Notes: generated by a model from the sequence alone, not told the origin. A stretch of DNA of 42,528 bases from Bacteroidales bacterium (GCA_016783885.1 JADHVR010000030.1:1-42528), one strand, 5' to 3'; counted from the first letter of the stretch, positions 33,736 through 41,756 are shown. A program made the numbers and translations.

Positions 33736-34072
33736 GATATACTATGTGCTTTATCTCTTTGATTAACTTCGTGAGGGTCTTATCATCAATATTTTCTATT
33801 TCTGACTTATCGAAAATTGTCAACAAGTATAATTCATGGTCGTCGTTTACAATAAACGTAATGATTCTTGCACCTCCACTCTTGCCTTTTCCCTTGCTTT
33901 TGATTGCAATTCTGATTTTAAAAGTATTACCACCTAAATTTGTTCCTTGATGTGGATTTTCTGAAAGGTTTCTTTCTAATTCTAATAAATCTGATCTTAG
34001 AGAAGGATATTTTTTATATAACCTCTTTAATTCTCTTTTAAATTTCGGGGTGGGAATAACACTATAATTCAT
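33698..34072 (-). CDS. RelE/ParE-family toxin, second copy
   Basis: The 124 residues contain the same RelE-like core as the toxin at 165-491 (KFKRELKRLYKKYPSLRSDL, FKIRIAIKSKGKGKSGGARI, YLLTIFDKSEIENI). It is longer by a basic C-terminal tail (REKPFRKFPGSH) that lies within the start of the DUF434 gene. The antitoxin gene upstream overlaps it by 11 bases. It is probably an mRNA interferase or gyrase poison neutralised by that partner. The tail may be read-through into the neighbouring gene after insertion of the TA pair. Confidence 0.8.
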   Translation of the reverse strand: MNYSVIPTPKFKRELKRLYKKYPSLRSDLLELERNLSENPHQGTNLGGNTFKIRIAIKSKGKGKSGGARIITFIVNDDHELYLLTIFDKSEIENIDDKTLTKLIKEIKHIVYREKPFRKFPGSH

Positions 34073-34280
34073 TCAAAAATTCAGATAATGTTTGTTTTTT
34101 TATTTTTCCTTCTCTCATTTTTTTTACTTCCTCAAAAGCTTCAGTTAAATCATCCTTTATCTTAAGTGTTTGTTCATATTTATTAATTTTCCATAAAATT
34201 TTTTCCCATTCATTAAATGGAATTTGAACATCACTTATATTCCCATTTGCATCGTTTAAATATTTTATAGTCATTTCCAT
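34062..34280 (-). CDS. Antitoxin partner of the second RelE-type toxin
   Basis: The 72-residue protein has an N-terminal strand pair (MTIKYLNDANGNISDVQIPF), then NEWEKILWKINKYEQTLKIK and a C-terminal tail KKQTLSEFLNEL. The 11-base overlap with the toxin and the LNEL tail match the pair at 481-687. ATG 34280 or the second Met at 34274 could be the start. A TAACTTTG -7 box (minus strand, 34285-34292) ends only four bases before 34280, so a leaderless message or the inner start is likely. Confidence 0.75.
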   Translation of the reverse strand: MEMTIKYLNDANGNISDVQIPFNEWEKILWKINKYEQTLKIKDDLTEAFEEVKKMREGKIKKQTLSEFLNEL

Positions 34281-34284
34281 GATA

Positions 34285-34292
34285 CAAAGTTA
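34285..34292 (-). promoter_or_regulatory. -7 promoter element of the second RelE-type pair
   Basis: The minus strand reads TAACTTTG (TAnnTTTG), directly before the antitoxin start. Confidence 0.45.
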
Positions 34293-34323
34293 ATAATTTT
34301 ATTGAAATTATAAGAAATGATTT

Positions 34324-34331
34324 TAATTTTG
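34324..34331 (+). promoter_or_regulatory. -7 promoter element of aroQ
   Basis: TAATTTTG (TAnnTTTG), 37 bases before the aroQ ATG. Confidence 0.45.
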
Positions 34332-34368
34332 GAGTGTGCTATTTTTTAAACTGACACTTAAAAAAAAT

Positions 34369-34791
34369 ATGAAAATAATAATTATAAACGGTCCCAATCT
34401 GAATTTATTAGGTCAGAGAGAAACCTCCATTTATGGAAACGTTTCATTTGAAGAGTATTTAAAAAAACTAAAAAAAGATTTTCCTGAAATTGATATTGAA
34501 TATTACCAAAGCAATGTTGAGGGTGATATCATAAATAAACTCCATGAAACGGGCTTTTCTTACGATGGTATTATTCTTAATGCCGGTGGTTATACTCATA
34601 CCTCCGTTGCCATTGCCGATGCCGTGAAAGCCATTAATACGCCCGTAACGGAAGTTCATATTTCAAACATTTTTGCACGGGAGGATTTCCGGCATGTTTC
34701 ACTAATAGGTGCTTACGCTAAAGGTTCTATAATAGGTTTTGGACTGGAATCGTACCGGCTTGCACTTAAAAGCTTTCTCTGTGGAACTTAA
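34369..34791 (+). CDS. aroQ: Type II 3-dehydroquinate dehydratase
   Basis: From ATG 34369 this is 140 residues. The opening MKIIIINGPNLNLLGQRETS with catalytic Tyr22 (IYG), the QSNVEGDIINKLHE helix, LNAGGYTHTSVAIADA (substrate-binding and His) and EVHISNIFAREDFRHVS then GSIIGFG are the classical AroQ motifs. It converts 3-dehydroquinate to 3-dehydroshikimate in the shikimate pathway. The longer frame from 34336 contains the promoter region and is rejected. The last residues (SFLCGT) differ from the duplicated end downstream (SFKP), which appears to be the older end of the gene. Confidence 0.93.
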   Translation: MKIIIINGPNLNLLGQRETSIYGNVSFEEYLKKLKKDFPEIDIEYYQSNVEGDIINKLHETGFSYDGIILNAGGYTHTSVAIADAVKAINTPVTEVHISNIFAREDFRHVSLIGAYAKGSIIGFGLESYRLALKSFLCGT

Positions 34792-34803
34792 ACTAAAAAT
34801 TTA

Positions 34804-34811
34804 TACTTTTG
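34804..34811 (+). promoter_or_regulatory. -7 promoter element of the UPF0175/DUF3368 pair
   Basis: TACTTTTG (TAnnTTTG), 51 bases before the ATG at 34863, inside the inserted unit, so the cassette carries its own promoter. Confidence 0.45.
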
Positions 34812-34862
34812 TAAAAAATGTTTAAATTAATCCGATAATAATTGCATAAAAAATCTAAATTC

Positions 34863-35090
34863 ATGAAAACCCTGACTTTAAATATACCTGAAAAAATAGA
34901 ACTTGACTCTAAAGATACTGTTAAATTCCTTGCAGCTAAACTCTATGAATCCGGAAAACTTACGCTTGGACAGGCTGCTGAGATAGCAGGATTATCCAAG
35001 GTGGCATTTTCCGAAATATTAGCAGATTATGATGTTTCTTTTTTTAATTATCCTGCAAGTGAAATCATAAAAGATGAAGCCAAGATTTAA
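34863..35090 (+). CDS. UPF0175 family antitoxin
   Basis: From ATG 34863 this is 75 residues, MKTLTLNIPEKIELDSKDTV then KFLAAKLYESGKLTLGQAAE and IAGLSKVAFSEILADYDVSF. The helix-turn-helix-like segment LTLGQAAEIAGLSKVAFSEIL is the hallmark of UPF0175. These proteins usually accompany DUF3368 PIN toxins, as here, where the genes overlap by 17 bases. It probably binds its own promoter and neutralises the partner. The longer frame from 34842 is unlikely. The whole pair sits between two copies of the aroQ 3' end. Confidence 0.85.
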   Translation: MKTLTLNIPEKIELDSKDTVKFLAAKLYESGKLTLGQAAEIAGLSKVAFSEILADYDVSFFNYPASEIIKDEAKI

Positions 35091-35541
35091 GATTGTCATT
35101 TCAGATACAAGTTGCTTAATTCTTCTTAGTAAAATTAAAGAACTTGAATTGTTAACCAAGCTTTTCGATGAAGTTTATACAACTTTTGAAATTTTAGAGG
35201 AATTTAGAACACCTCTGCCTGACTGGATTAGGATAAAGGCACCTAAAGATGATCATTATCAAAAAATACTTGAATTAGAGATGGGCAAAGGCGAAGCGAG
35301 TGCAATTTCATTATATTTTGAGATTAAAAACTCTATAATTATACTGGATGATCTTAAGGCAAGAAAACTTGCAGAAAAACTTAGTATTGATTATACCGGA
35401 ACCTTTGGAATTGTTCTCAGGGCAAAAAAGCTTGGTATAATTAAATCAGTAAAACCAATTTTGGCAAAGATCAGAAATACGAATTTCCGATTTTCTGAAA
35501 ATGTATTTGAAACTGTATTAAAAGAAGCCGGAGAATTTTAA
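35074..35541 (+). CDS. DUF3368 PIN-like toxin
   Basis: The 155 residues start with the PIN-like KIVISDTSCLILLSKIKELE (first Asp in SDTS). They continue with YTTFEILEEF (Glu), MGKGEASAISL (E in GKGEASAI) and IILDDLKARKLAEKL (Asp pair), and close with TGTFGIVLRAKKLGII. This is the typical DUF3368 arrangement. Unlike the VapC-like protein at 19390, all acidic positions are present, so it is probably an active RNase when free of its UPF0175 partner. It shares a 17-base overlap with the antitoxin gene. Confidence 0.85.
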   Translation: MKPRFKIVISDTSCLILLSKIKELELLTKLFDEVYTTFEILEEFRTPLPDWIRIKAPKDDHYQKILELEMGKGEASAISLYFEIKNSIIILDDLKARKLAEKLSIDYTGTFGIVLRAKKLGIIKSVKPILAKIRNTNFRFSENVFETVLKEAGEF

Positions 35542-35560
35542 GATCCATTGTATATATAGG

Positions 35561-35695
35561 GAATTCATATTTAAAAAATATTTTACAAGAGAGGATTTCC
35601 GGCGGGTTTCGCTAATAGGTGCTTACGCTAAAGGTTCTATAATAGGTTTTGGACTGGAATCGTACCGGCTTGCACTTAAAAGCTTTAAGCCTTAA
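35561..35695 (+). pseudogene. aroQ: Duplicated / original 3' end of aroQ
   Basis: Bases 35612-35686 are identical to aroQ 34702-34776 (75 bases), and similarity fades leftward to about 35561. In frame it encodes EDFRRVSLIGAYAKGSIIGF and ends KSFKP at TAA 35693-35695. It has no start. Its stop overlaps the stop of the convergent glycosyltransferase gene (35692-35694), which suggests that this end is the original one and that the 910-bp unit before it was inserted. Confidence 0.85.
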
Positions 35696-36714
35696 ATGAA
35701 TTTATCAGAGTTTAAATCAGAGAATTTTCTTTTGCCTTTCAGGAAATATTCAACAACCAGGTTTTTCCGGTAAATTTTTGTAACTTCATGATGCACGGTT
35801 TTTTTCTTTTCAGTTTTTAATTGCTTAAGCATAGAGAAAAACTTCCAATGTGCTTTCACTACTGCTATCATATCCATAATACCTCCATCAATTAAAAATT
35901 TAAAAGCGGCTACACAATCCAGTACTAATCTTGCTGTAAAAACTTTCAAAATTCGGTTATGAGGCAGGTTCTTATAAAGCATTATGTTGTTATTCCGCAT
36001 GTTGAGATATGTTTTTCTCCATGACTTTTTCGGCAGCGTTCCACCTCCAACATGATAGACCGTTGAATTAGGGCAATACATAATTTTATACCCTTGATTC
36101 TTTGCCCTCCAGCAAAAATCTATCTCTTCCATGTGGGCAAAAAACCTCTTATCCAGACCACCCAATTTGCGGTAAACATCCGAACGGACAAACATACAGG
36201 CGCCTGTAGCCCAAAAAATTTCAGCAGCGTCATCATATTGCCCTTTGTCTGTTTCTACTGTCTGAAAAACCCTTCCCCTGCAAAAAGGATAACCGTATTT
36301 ATCAATGAATCCTCCCGCTGCTCCTGCATATTCGAACTTATCCCTTTCGTAGAACGACCTCAACTTTGGCTGGCATGCTGCAATTAACTCATTGCTTTCC
36401 ATTATGTCAATAACAGGCTTTATCCAGTTCGGTGTAACTTCTATATCGGAGTTTAACAAGATATAGTATTTTGCATCAACCTGTGAGAGTGCATCATTAT
36501 AACCTTTTGCAAAACCACTGTTAGTCTTGTTTTGAATGATCCTGATTCCGGGAAATTCTTTTTTGATAAAATCAATTGAATCATCAGTCGAGGCATTGTC
36601 AGCGATAATCACCTCTGCCTGGTCTTCACTGTTTTCAACAACGCAGGGAAGAAATTGTTCTAAAAACTTCTTCCCATTCCAGTTTAAAATAACTACCGCA
36701 ACTTTAACACTCAT
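35692..36714 (-). CDS. Family 2 glycosyltransferase (rhamnosyltransferase-like)
   Basis: A 340-residue GT-A enzyme: VKVAVVILNWNGKKFLEQFL (residues about 3-22), EVIIADNASTDDS (nucleotide-sugar binding), YYILLNSDIEVTPNW (DxD-type SD, about 86-100), WATGACMFVRSDVYRKLGGL and FFAHMEEIDFCWRAKNQGYK, the ED acceptor region of WbbL-like transferases. It would add a sugar, often a deoxyhexose, to a surface glycan on the cytosolic face of the membrane. The C-terminal part (about 245-340) has amphipathic helices that may contact the membrane. It is convergent with the aroQ 3' remnant, and the stop codons overlap. Confidence 0.87.
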   Translation of the reverse strand: MSVKVAVVILNWNGKKFLEQFLPCVVENSEDQAEVIIADNASTDDSIDFIKKEFPGIRIIQNKTNSGFAKGYNDALSQVDAKYYILLNSDIEVTPNWIKPVIDIMESNELIAACQPKLRSFYERDKFEYAGAAGGFIDKYGYPFCRGRVFQTVETDKGQYDDAAEIFWATGACMFVRSDVYRKLGGLDKRFFAHMEEIDFCWRAKNQGYKIMYCPNSTVYHVGGGTLPKKSWRKTYLNMRNNNIMLYKNLPHNRILKVFTARLVLDCVAAFKFLIDGGIMDMIAVVKAHWKFFSMLKQLKTEKKKTVHHEVTKIYRKNLVVEYFLKGKRKFSDLNSDKFI

Positions 36715-36805
36715 TTATTTATATCTGTTCGACTGTTCGATAATTTAAAGGTGGGTAAAATTAACTAAAATAAAATTCAGAAGAATATAGCATCAAAATA
36801 TTATT

Positions 36806-36947
36806 TAGTGTCCGCTTATAAAGTCATAAAAATCAAAAAAATAAATATATTGCTCATTTTAACCCCCCTGTTTCCCCACTTAAATGGGGAGTTATGGAAT
36901 TTATTTTTTTGATTTTTCACAACTTCAGTAGTTTAAAGACAGACACT
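36806..36947 (+). mobile_element. MITE-like element, copy 1 (142 bp, ATTT target duplication)
   Basis: It begins AGTGTCCGCTTATAAAGT and ends with its inverted partner ACTAGTTTAAAGACAGACACT-like arm (AGTTTAAAGACAGACACT read on this strand with one extra base). Inner arms ATCAAAAAAATAAA and TTTATTTTTTTGAT pair. The core holds CCCCACTTAAATGGGG. ATTT stands directly on both sides (36802-36805 and 36948-36951). No coding capacity. The terminal sequence matches copy 2 at 38956. Confidence 0.75.
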
Positions 36948-36957
36948 ATTTAGCCTT

Positions 36958-37004
36958 CAAGTGTTCATGTGTTAGAGTTAAAAACCAGAACACATTAACA
37001 CTTG
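36958..37004 (+). repeat. Inverted repeat after the MITE-like element
   Basis: CAAGTGTTCATGTGTT (36958-36973) pairs with AACACATTAACACTTG (36989-37004), two mismatches. More AACACATC/AACACATG repeats follow up to the M1 peptidase stop. Apart from this and the MITE-like element, the gap 36715-37023 shows nothing. Confidence 0.55.
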
Positions 37005-37023
37005 AACACATCAACACATGAAA

Positions 37024-38919
37024 TCATTCCGCTTTCCAGATATTATTTTCCTCATCAACATCAGGTATGGTTTCACTGCCAATCTCAATTTTCTTGATCT
37101 TCTTTTCTTCAGGCAAATTAATCTCAAATATGCTTTTACCATCTTTCCAAATAGCTGTAGAATAATAAGCCATATCGCCTGTCCCGTCTTCGTACCACCA
37201 GGTTATCTCAACCGGTACGGGCATATTTCCAATTTTTTCTACTACTACAATGTTATCTGTTCGAACCTCTTTAATAGCAAGGTCAGGGTAACCGAACTCA
37301 AAAAACCAGGGTTGGAAAAACCATCCGAGGTCCTCTCCTGCTATTTCTTCAAAGGTGTTAAAAAAATCAAACGGTAAAGGATGTTTACCACTCCAACGGC
37401 TTATATATTCTTTCAAAGCCCGTTTAAAAAGCTCATCTACCATTGCATCCCTGAGCAAATGATAAGCCACAGCCGGGCGGGTATATGCAGCCGTTCTGCC
37501 GCTTGACCAGCTATTGTGCTGAAAGGTAGGAACCATCAAAGGGAGTTCCGTTTCATGACCAGCCATATAAAAATAACCCTTAACTTCTTCACCGAAATAA
37601 TTATAATCAGGAGCATATTTATTAACGATCTCAGTTGGCAAATATACAGCCCACCCCTCATCCATCCAGGCATATTTACGTTCATTTGTACCCATGTAGA
37701 ACGGGAAATAATTATGTGAGATTTCATGAAATAATAATATCACCATGCCGGTAAACCTCCTCGATACTCCGTTATTTGCCATCATTGGGGTCTCCATACC
37801 TCCACGTCGTGTGCCATTGCTAAACGAAGTTACATGAGAATAAGGAAAAGGAACACCGGGTAATATAAAAGACATGTATTCCACCGATGCTCTTGATACT
37901 TCAGCGGCTCGCTCCCAGTTATCGGAATTTTCAGGATAAACCACATCGGTTAAAACTCTTCTGCCTGTTAAAGAGTCAACAACAAGGCTCACTCCATCCC
38001 AGTTTGATTTATTACTTGCTGCAAATGAAAAATCAGGAACTTTTTCAGCCTTGAAATGCCATGTATGTTTATTTCCTCTAATCGTAACTCTTCCATCATC
38101 ATAATCCTCCTGTGTAATAATTTGGATCACTTCATCTAATTCTGTTGCTTTTTTGTATCTTTCGATAATCTCCTGTTTAAGCATTTCATCCCTGTTTTGA
38201 AGCTCACCTGTTGCCCACACAACATAATCTCCGGGCACCGTAATCTTGACATCATAATTATTGAAATCGTTATAAAATTCTACAGTTCCCAGGTATTCTA
38301 TCCTGTCCCAGCCATCAATGTCATCATATACAGCTACCTGGGGATACCAGTATGCGATAAAATAATGCCCGTCATCATATTTTCGCATTCTCAAACCTCT
38401 GACTGTCGGGAGCTTAAAGTTCCATTCTATTTCAATTTCGGTATCAGAACCAGGTGTTATGGGATCTTTTAACCTGATAGATAAATTAGTCATCCACCAG
38501 TTTGGGAAGTCGCTATCGGGATCGTATTCATTATCGCCAATCCTGAGTTTTGTAATTTGAACTCCTTCGGATATATCGCCATCAGGAATGGGCCATTGCC
38601 GGGCATTGCCTTTCCGGAAAAAATCCTGGTACAACCTGAATATTATTCTTTTTAAAGTATCCGGGCTATTATTATGATAAGTAATTATTGCTTCTCCTTT
38701 TATAATATCCTCTTTGGTATTTAGTTCAACATCGATCTTATAATCCGATGAATTTTGCCAGTAATTCGCACCGGGCTTACCATCGGAGGAGCGGGTTCCG
38801 TTTTTATATGCCTTTTGAATATTTAATGGAATGTAGTAATTTTGGGCAAAAGAGTTAGAAGTAATTAGAAGTAAAACAACAAAAATTAATTTCTTGAATT
38901 TTAACACCTTGTTTTTCAT
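37024..38919 (-). CDS. Exported M1 family (aminopeptidase N-like) metallopeptidase
   Basis: The 631-residue protein has a signal peptide (MKNKVLKFKKLIFVVLLLIT to FAQ). The N-terminal beta domain (about 40-245, DYKIDVELNTKEDIIKGEAI) resembles the M1 saddle. The catalytic domain has RRGGMETPMM (GxMEN-like exopeptidase site), zinc site HEISHNYFPF (HExxH) and the third ligand Glu in WMDEGWAVYLPTEI about 19 residues later. The usual Tyr may be in TAAYTRPAVAYH. It probably removes N-terminal amino acids from peptides in the periplasm or outside. MITE-like elements lie on both sides of this gene. Confidence 0.87.
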   Translation of the reverse strand: MKNKVLKFKKLIFVVLLLITSNSFAQNYYIPLNIQKAYKNGTRSSDGKPGANYWQNSSDYKIDVELNTKEDIIKGEAIITYHNNSPDTLKRIIFRLYQDFFRKGNARQWPIPDGDISEGVQITKLRIGDNEYDPDSDFPNWWMTNLSIRLKDPITPGSDTEIEIEWNFKLPTVRGLRMRKYDDGHYFIAYWYPQVAVYDDIDGWDRIEYLGTVEFYNDFNNYDVKITVPGDYVVWATGELQNRDEMLKQEIIERYKKATELDEVIQIITQEDYDDGRVTIRGNKHTWHFKAEKVPDFSFAASNKSNWDGVSLVVDSLTGRRVLTDVVYPENSDNWERAAEVSRASVEYMSFILPGVPFPYSHVTSFSNGTRRGGMETPMMANNGVSRRFTGMVILLFHEISHNYFPFYMGTNERKYAWMDEGWAVYLPTEIVNKYAPDYNYFGEEVKGYFYMAGHETELPLMVPTFQHNSWSSGRTAAYTRPAVAYHLLRDAMVDELFKRALKEYISRWSGKHPLPFDFFNTFEEIAGEDLGWFFQPWFFEFGYPDLAIKEVRTDNIVVVEKIGNMPVPVEITWWYEDGTGDMAYYSTAIWKDGKSIFEINLPEEKKIKKIEIGSETIPDVDEENNIWKAE

Positions 38920-38955
38920 AAAAATATTTTTTTAGGATTTAAAAATATTGTAATT

Positions 38956-39101
38956 AGTGCTTGTCTTTTATGTACTGAATTTGAAAAAAAATTAAAAATA
39001 TGAATACCAATATTCCCCTCTATGAGAGGGGTGTAGGGGTGTGTTATTGTACTAATTTTATTCACATTTTTTAATTTTTGCCGACTTTATAAACAAACAC
39101 T
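38956..39101 (+). mobile_element. MITE-like element, copy 2 (146 bp, AATT target duplication)
   Basis: It begins AGTGCTTGTCTTTTATGTAC and its right end, read on the opposite strand, is AGTGTTTGTTTATAAAGTCG; inner arms AAAAAAATTAAAAA and TTTTTAATTTTT pair. The core hairpin is CCCCTCT-ATG-AGAGGGG. AATT flanks both ends (38952-38955, 39102-39105). It has the same ends and length class as 36806-36947 but a different core. Confidence 0.75.
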
Positions 39102-39188
39102 AATTAATTTTCCAAAGATATGGAAAGAAAAAAATATTTTTGAATAATTTTAACGAATAAACAATTTCACTTTGCATTTTGCAGAAAA

Positions 39189-39926
39189 ATGATAAAAATG
39201 GCTTGGGAGATTATTAGTTATCCGGTTTTTCAATCTCAGTCCGATTGGTACAACCAGCGATTGCCGGATAATGGTCCCGTTTATACGGAAACTAATACTG
39301 ATAATCTCATCGTTGAACCATGGAATGCAGTTTCATCACTTCTTATAATAATCCCGGCAATTTACTGGATGCTCAGGATTAGAAAAGATTTCGGAAACTT
39401 CAAATTCCTGTTTTATTGTATTTTTCTTATGTTTATTTGTGGAACAGGCAGCACTTTATATCATGCCCTCAGGGCTTCAAAATTTTTCCTGTACATGGAT
39501 ATATTACCCGCCGCAACCATTACTTTATCAATAAGCATTTACTTTTGGATCAAGGTGTTTAAAAAATGGTGGTATGTTTTGTTTGTAATTATTCCATCAC
39601 TTTTTACCCGCTCTCTTTTTTTCAGGTATCTTCCTCAACACACAGCAATAAATGTTTCGTATGCAATCAGTGGCATTATCACTGCGCTTCCGCTTGTTAT
39701 CATTTTGTTTAAAACCGGATTTTATAAAGTTAATTATGTTATAATCACAATAGTACTGTTTATTCTCGCATTAATATTCAGGGAGATTGACGCAACTCAA
39801 ATTTCATTTTTACCTATGGGAACACACTTTTTGTGGCATGTTTTCAGTGGTTTTGGCGCATATTATATTTTGGCGTATCTTTATCATTTCAGAAAACGGG
39901 AAATAATCCGGTTTGGAAGTTCTTAA
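39189..39926 (+). CDS. CREST-superfamily (ceramidase-like) membrane protein
   Basis: The 245-residue protein has about seven membrane segments. The metal/hydrolase pattern of the CREST superfamily (alkaline ceramidases, Per1, PAQR) is visible: Ser and His in GTGSTLYHA (about residues 86-94), Asp in LYMDILP (about 101-107), and two histidines in MGTHFLWHVFSGFG near the end. It may be a membrane amidase acting on lipids, interesting in a phylum that often makes sphingolipids; this is inference. It starts at ATG 39189 (or 39198) and is followed after 20 bases by the Mut7-C gene, suggesting an operon of three genes. Confidence 0.65.
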   Translation: MIKMAWEIISYPVFQSQSDWYNQRLPDNGPVYTETNTDNLIVEPWNAVSSLLIIIPAIYWMLRIRKDFGNFKFLFYCIFLMFICGTGSTLYHALRASKFFLYMDILPAATITLSISIYFWIKVFKKWWYVLFVIIPSLFTRSLFFRYLPQHTAINVSYAISGIITALPLVIILFKTGFYKVNYVIITIVLFILALIFREIDATQISFLPMGTHFLWHVFSGFGAYYILAYLYHFRKREIIRFGSS

Positions 39927-39946
39927 ATGATACCGAGTTTTAAAAA

Positions 39947-40735
39947 ATGCCAAAAACAATACACATACGTTTCTATGAGGAGCTGAATGATTTTCTTCAC
40001 CGGCAGAAAAGAAAAACTACTTTCGAACATTCATTTACCGGGAATCCCTCTGTTAAAGATGTAATGGAATCACTTGGTGTTCCTCACACTGAAATCGATA
40101 TGATCCTTGTAAACGGCGAATCGGTAACATTTAACTATAAACCGGCTGAGAGCGACCGTATATCTGTTTACCCTGTTTTTGAAAGCCTGAATATTTCAAA
40201 TGTAACTCATCTAAGACCAAAACCTTTGCGCAAAACAAAATTTATTCTCGATGTTCATCTCGGTAAACTGGCGCGCTATCTGCGAATGCTTGGATTCGAC
40301 ACCTTGTATGAAAACAATTATCCCGACCCACAGATCATCGACATTGCTAAAAAAGAGAAAAGGATCATCCTGACAAGAGATATCGGTATCCTTAAAAACA
40401 ATGCTGTTACGCATGGTTACTGGATAAGGTCGCAAAACCCCAGAGAACAGTTAAAGGAAGTAATAACCCGCTTTGATTTATCAGTCGTTATTAAACTTTT
40501 GTTTCGTTGCATGGAGTGCAATGGCATTATTGAAAAAGTTGATAAAAAGGAAATTCTTGATCAGTTAAAACCTAAAACAAAAAAGTATTTCAATGAGTTT
40601 TTTCAATGCACACAATGTAAAAAGCTCTATTGGGAAGGGTCGCATTATGAAAAAATGATAAATAGCATTAAAGCATTACACATTCCAAAACAAATTCTTA
40701 ATTTTACAAAACAGAAAAACAACAATACCGGTTAA
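39947..40735 (+). CDS. Mut7-C RNase domain protein with N-terminal ubiquitin-like domain
   Basis: The 262-residue protein has an N-terminal beta-grasp (Mut7-C ubiquitin/MoaD-like) domain (about 1-85, IHIRFYEELNDFL to VYPVFESLN). The Mut7-C PIN-like nuclease domain follows (about 97-245) with FILDVHLGKLARYLRMLGFD, ILTRDIGILKN and the zinc-ribbon pairs CMECNG and CTQCKKLYW. Mut7-C proteins are thought to be RNases; the target is unknown. The start is ATG 39947. It is joined to the AmrS gene by a 2-base gap, so co-expression is likely. Confidence 0.88.
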   Translation: MPKTIHIRFYEELNDFLHRQKRKTTFEHSFTGNPSVKDVMESLGVPHTEIDMILVNGESVTFNYKPAESDRISVYPVFESLNISNVTHLRPKPLRKTKFILDVHLGKLARYLRMLGFDTLYENNYPDPQIIDIAKKEKRIILTRDIGILKNNAVTHGYWIRSQNPREQLKEVITRFDLSVVIKLLFRCMECNGIIEKVDKKEILDQLKPKTKKYFNEFFQCTQCKKLYWEGSHYEKMINSIKALHIPKQILNFTKQKNNNTG

Positions 40736-40737
40736 TC

Positions 40738-41742
40738 ATGAAAGAAGCTTCTTACTATATAAAGCAAAACGGCAAAGTCCAATGCCTTCTCTGCCCTCAT
40801 AAATGTATTATCAGCGAAGGTAAACGAGGTTCGTGCAGAGTGAGGAAAAATGAGAACGGACAACTGATTTCTGAAAATTACGGACAGGTGTGCTCCCTCC
40901 ATTTCGACCCGATAGAGAAAAAACCTTTATATCATTTCTTTCCGGGAAAGACCATTTTTTCCGTTGGGAGTGTCGGATGTAACCTGCATTGCAAATTCTG
41001 CCAGAACTGGGAAATTTCGCAGACAGGAGTGGAGGAATATCCTAATTTGAATTATTATACACCGGAAGAAATTGTGAATATGGCAAAAGAAAGGAAGGAC
41101 AACTTTGGCATAGCATACACTTACAACGAACCTGCCGTATGGTACGAATTTATGCTCGATATTGCCAAACCTGCGAAACTACAGGGTTTGAAAAATGTGA
41201 TTGTAACCAACGGTTATATCAATCCGGAGCCATTGGAAGAGTTGATACCATATATGGATGCCTTCAGTATTGATCTTAAAGCGCTCAGTGAGGATTTCTA
41301 CAGAAAATTCACTTCGTCAGGATTAGAACCGGTACTTAATACCCTTAAAACTATTAAAAAATACGGAAAGCATTTTGAGATCACCAACTTAGTGATAACC
41401 GATACCAACGATAATGTAAAGGAATTTTCACGAATGGTTGACTGGCTAACAAACGAATTAGGAAAAGATACGGTACTGCACATATCCAGATATTTCCCTA
41501 CATATAAGATGAACAAAGAAGCCACGAGCGTTTCGAAATTGCGGCAACTGTTTGAGATTGCAAGTAACAAACTGAATTACGTTTACATTGGCAACATCAG
41601 GACCGGCGAGGGACAAAATACCTTTTGCCATGAGTGCAATCATCTTGTGATAAATCGTGTGGGATATTTTACCGAAGCATCGGGGCTGGATAATACAGGT
41701 AAATGTATTCACTGCGGCAAACAAATATTGTCTGAAAGCTAA
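40738..41742 (+). CDS. amrS: AmmeMemoRadiSam-type radical SAM enzyme (AmrS)
   Basis: The 334-residue enzyme has an N-terminal Cys region (CLLCPHKCIISEGKRGSCRV), then the radical SAM cluster motif CNLHCKFCQNWEISQ (CxxxCxxC, about residues 81-88). The TIM-barrel segments GIAYTYNEPAVWYEF and FSIDLKALSEDFYRKF follow. A C-terminal Cys group (FCHECNHLVINR ... KCIHCGKQ) resembles a zinc ribbon. This fits the AmrS family, related to pyruvate-formate-lyase activases; the substrate is not established. The usual partner (AmmeMemo/AmrA-AmrB) is not in the window. It is the last gene of the 39189-41742 operon. Confidence 0.88.
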   Translation: MKEASYYIKQNGKVQCLLCPHKCIISEGKRGSCRVRKNENGQLISENYGQVCSLHFDPIEKKPLYHFFPGKTIFSVGSVGCNLHCKFCQNWEISQTGVEEYPNLNYYTPEEIVNMAKERKDNFGIAYTYNEPAVWYEFMLDIAKPAKLQGLKNVIVTNGYINPEPLEELIPYMDAFSIDLKALSEDFYRKFTSSGLEPVLNTLKTIKKYGKHFEITNLVITDTNDNVKEFSRMVDWLTNELGKDTVLHISRYFPTYKMNKEATSVSKLRQLFEIASNKLNYVYIGNIRTGEGQNTFCHECNHLVINRVGYFTEASGLDNTGKCIHCGKQILSES

Positions 41743-41756
41743 AAATGTTTCAAACC

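Noticed and set aside
34332..34359. AGTGT...ACACT inverted tips before aroQ as a third MITE-like element
   Set aside because: Only five paired bases and about 28 bases long; no core or target duplication, so chance cannot be excluded.
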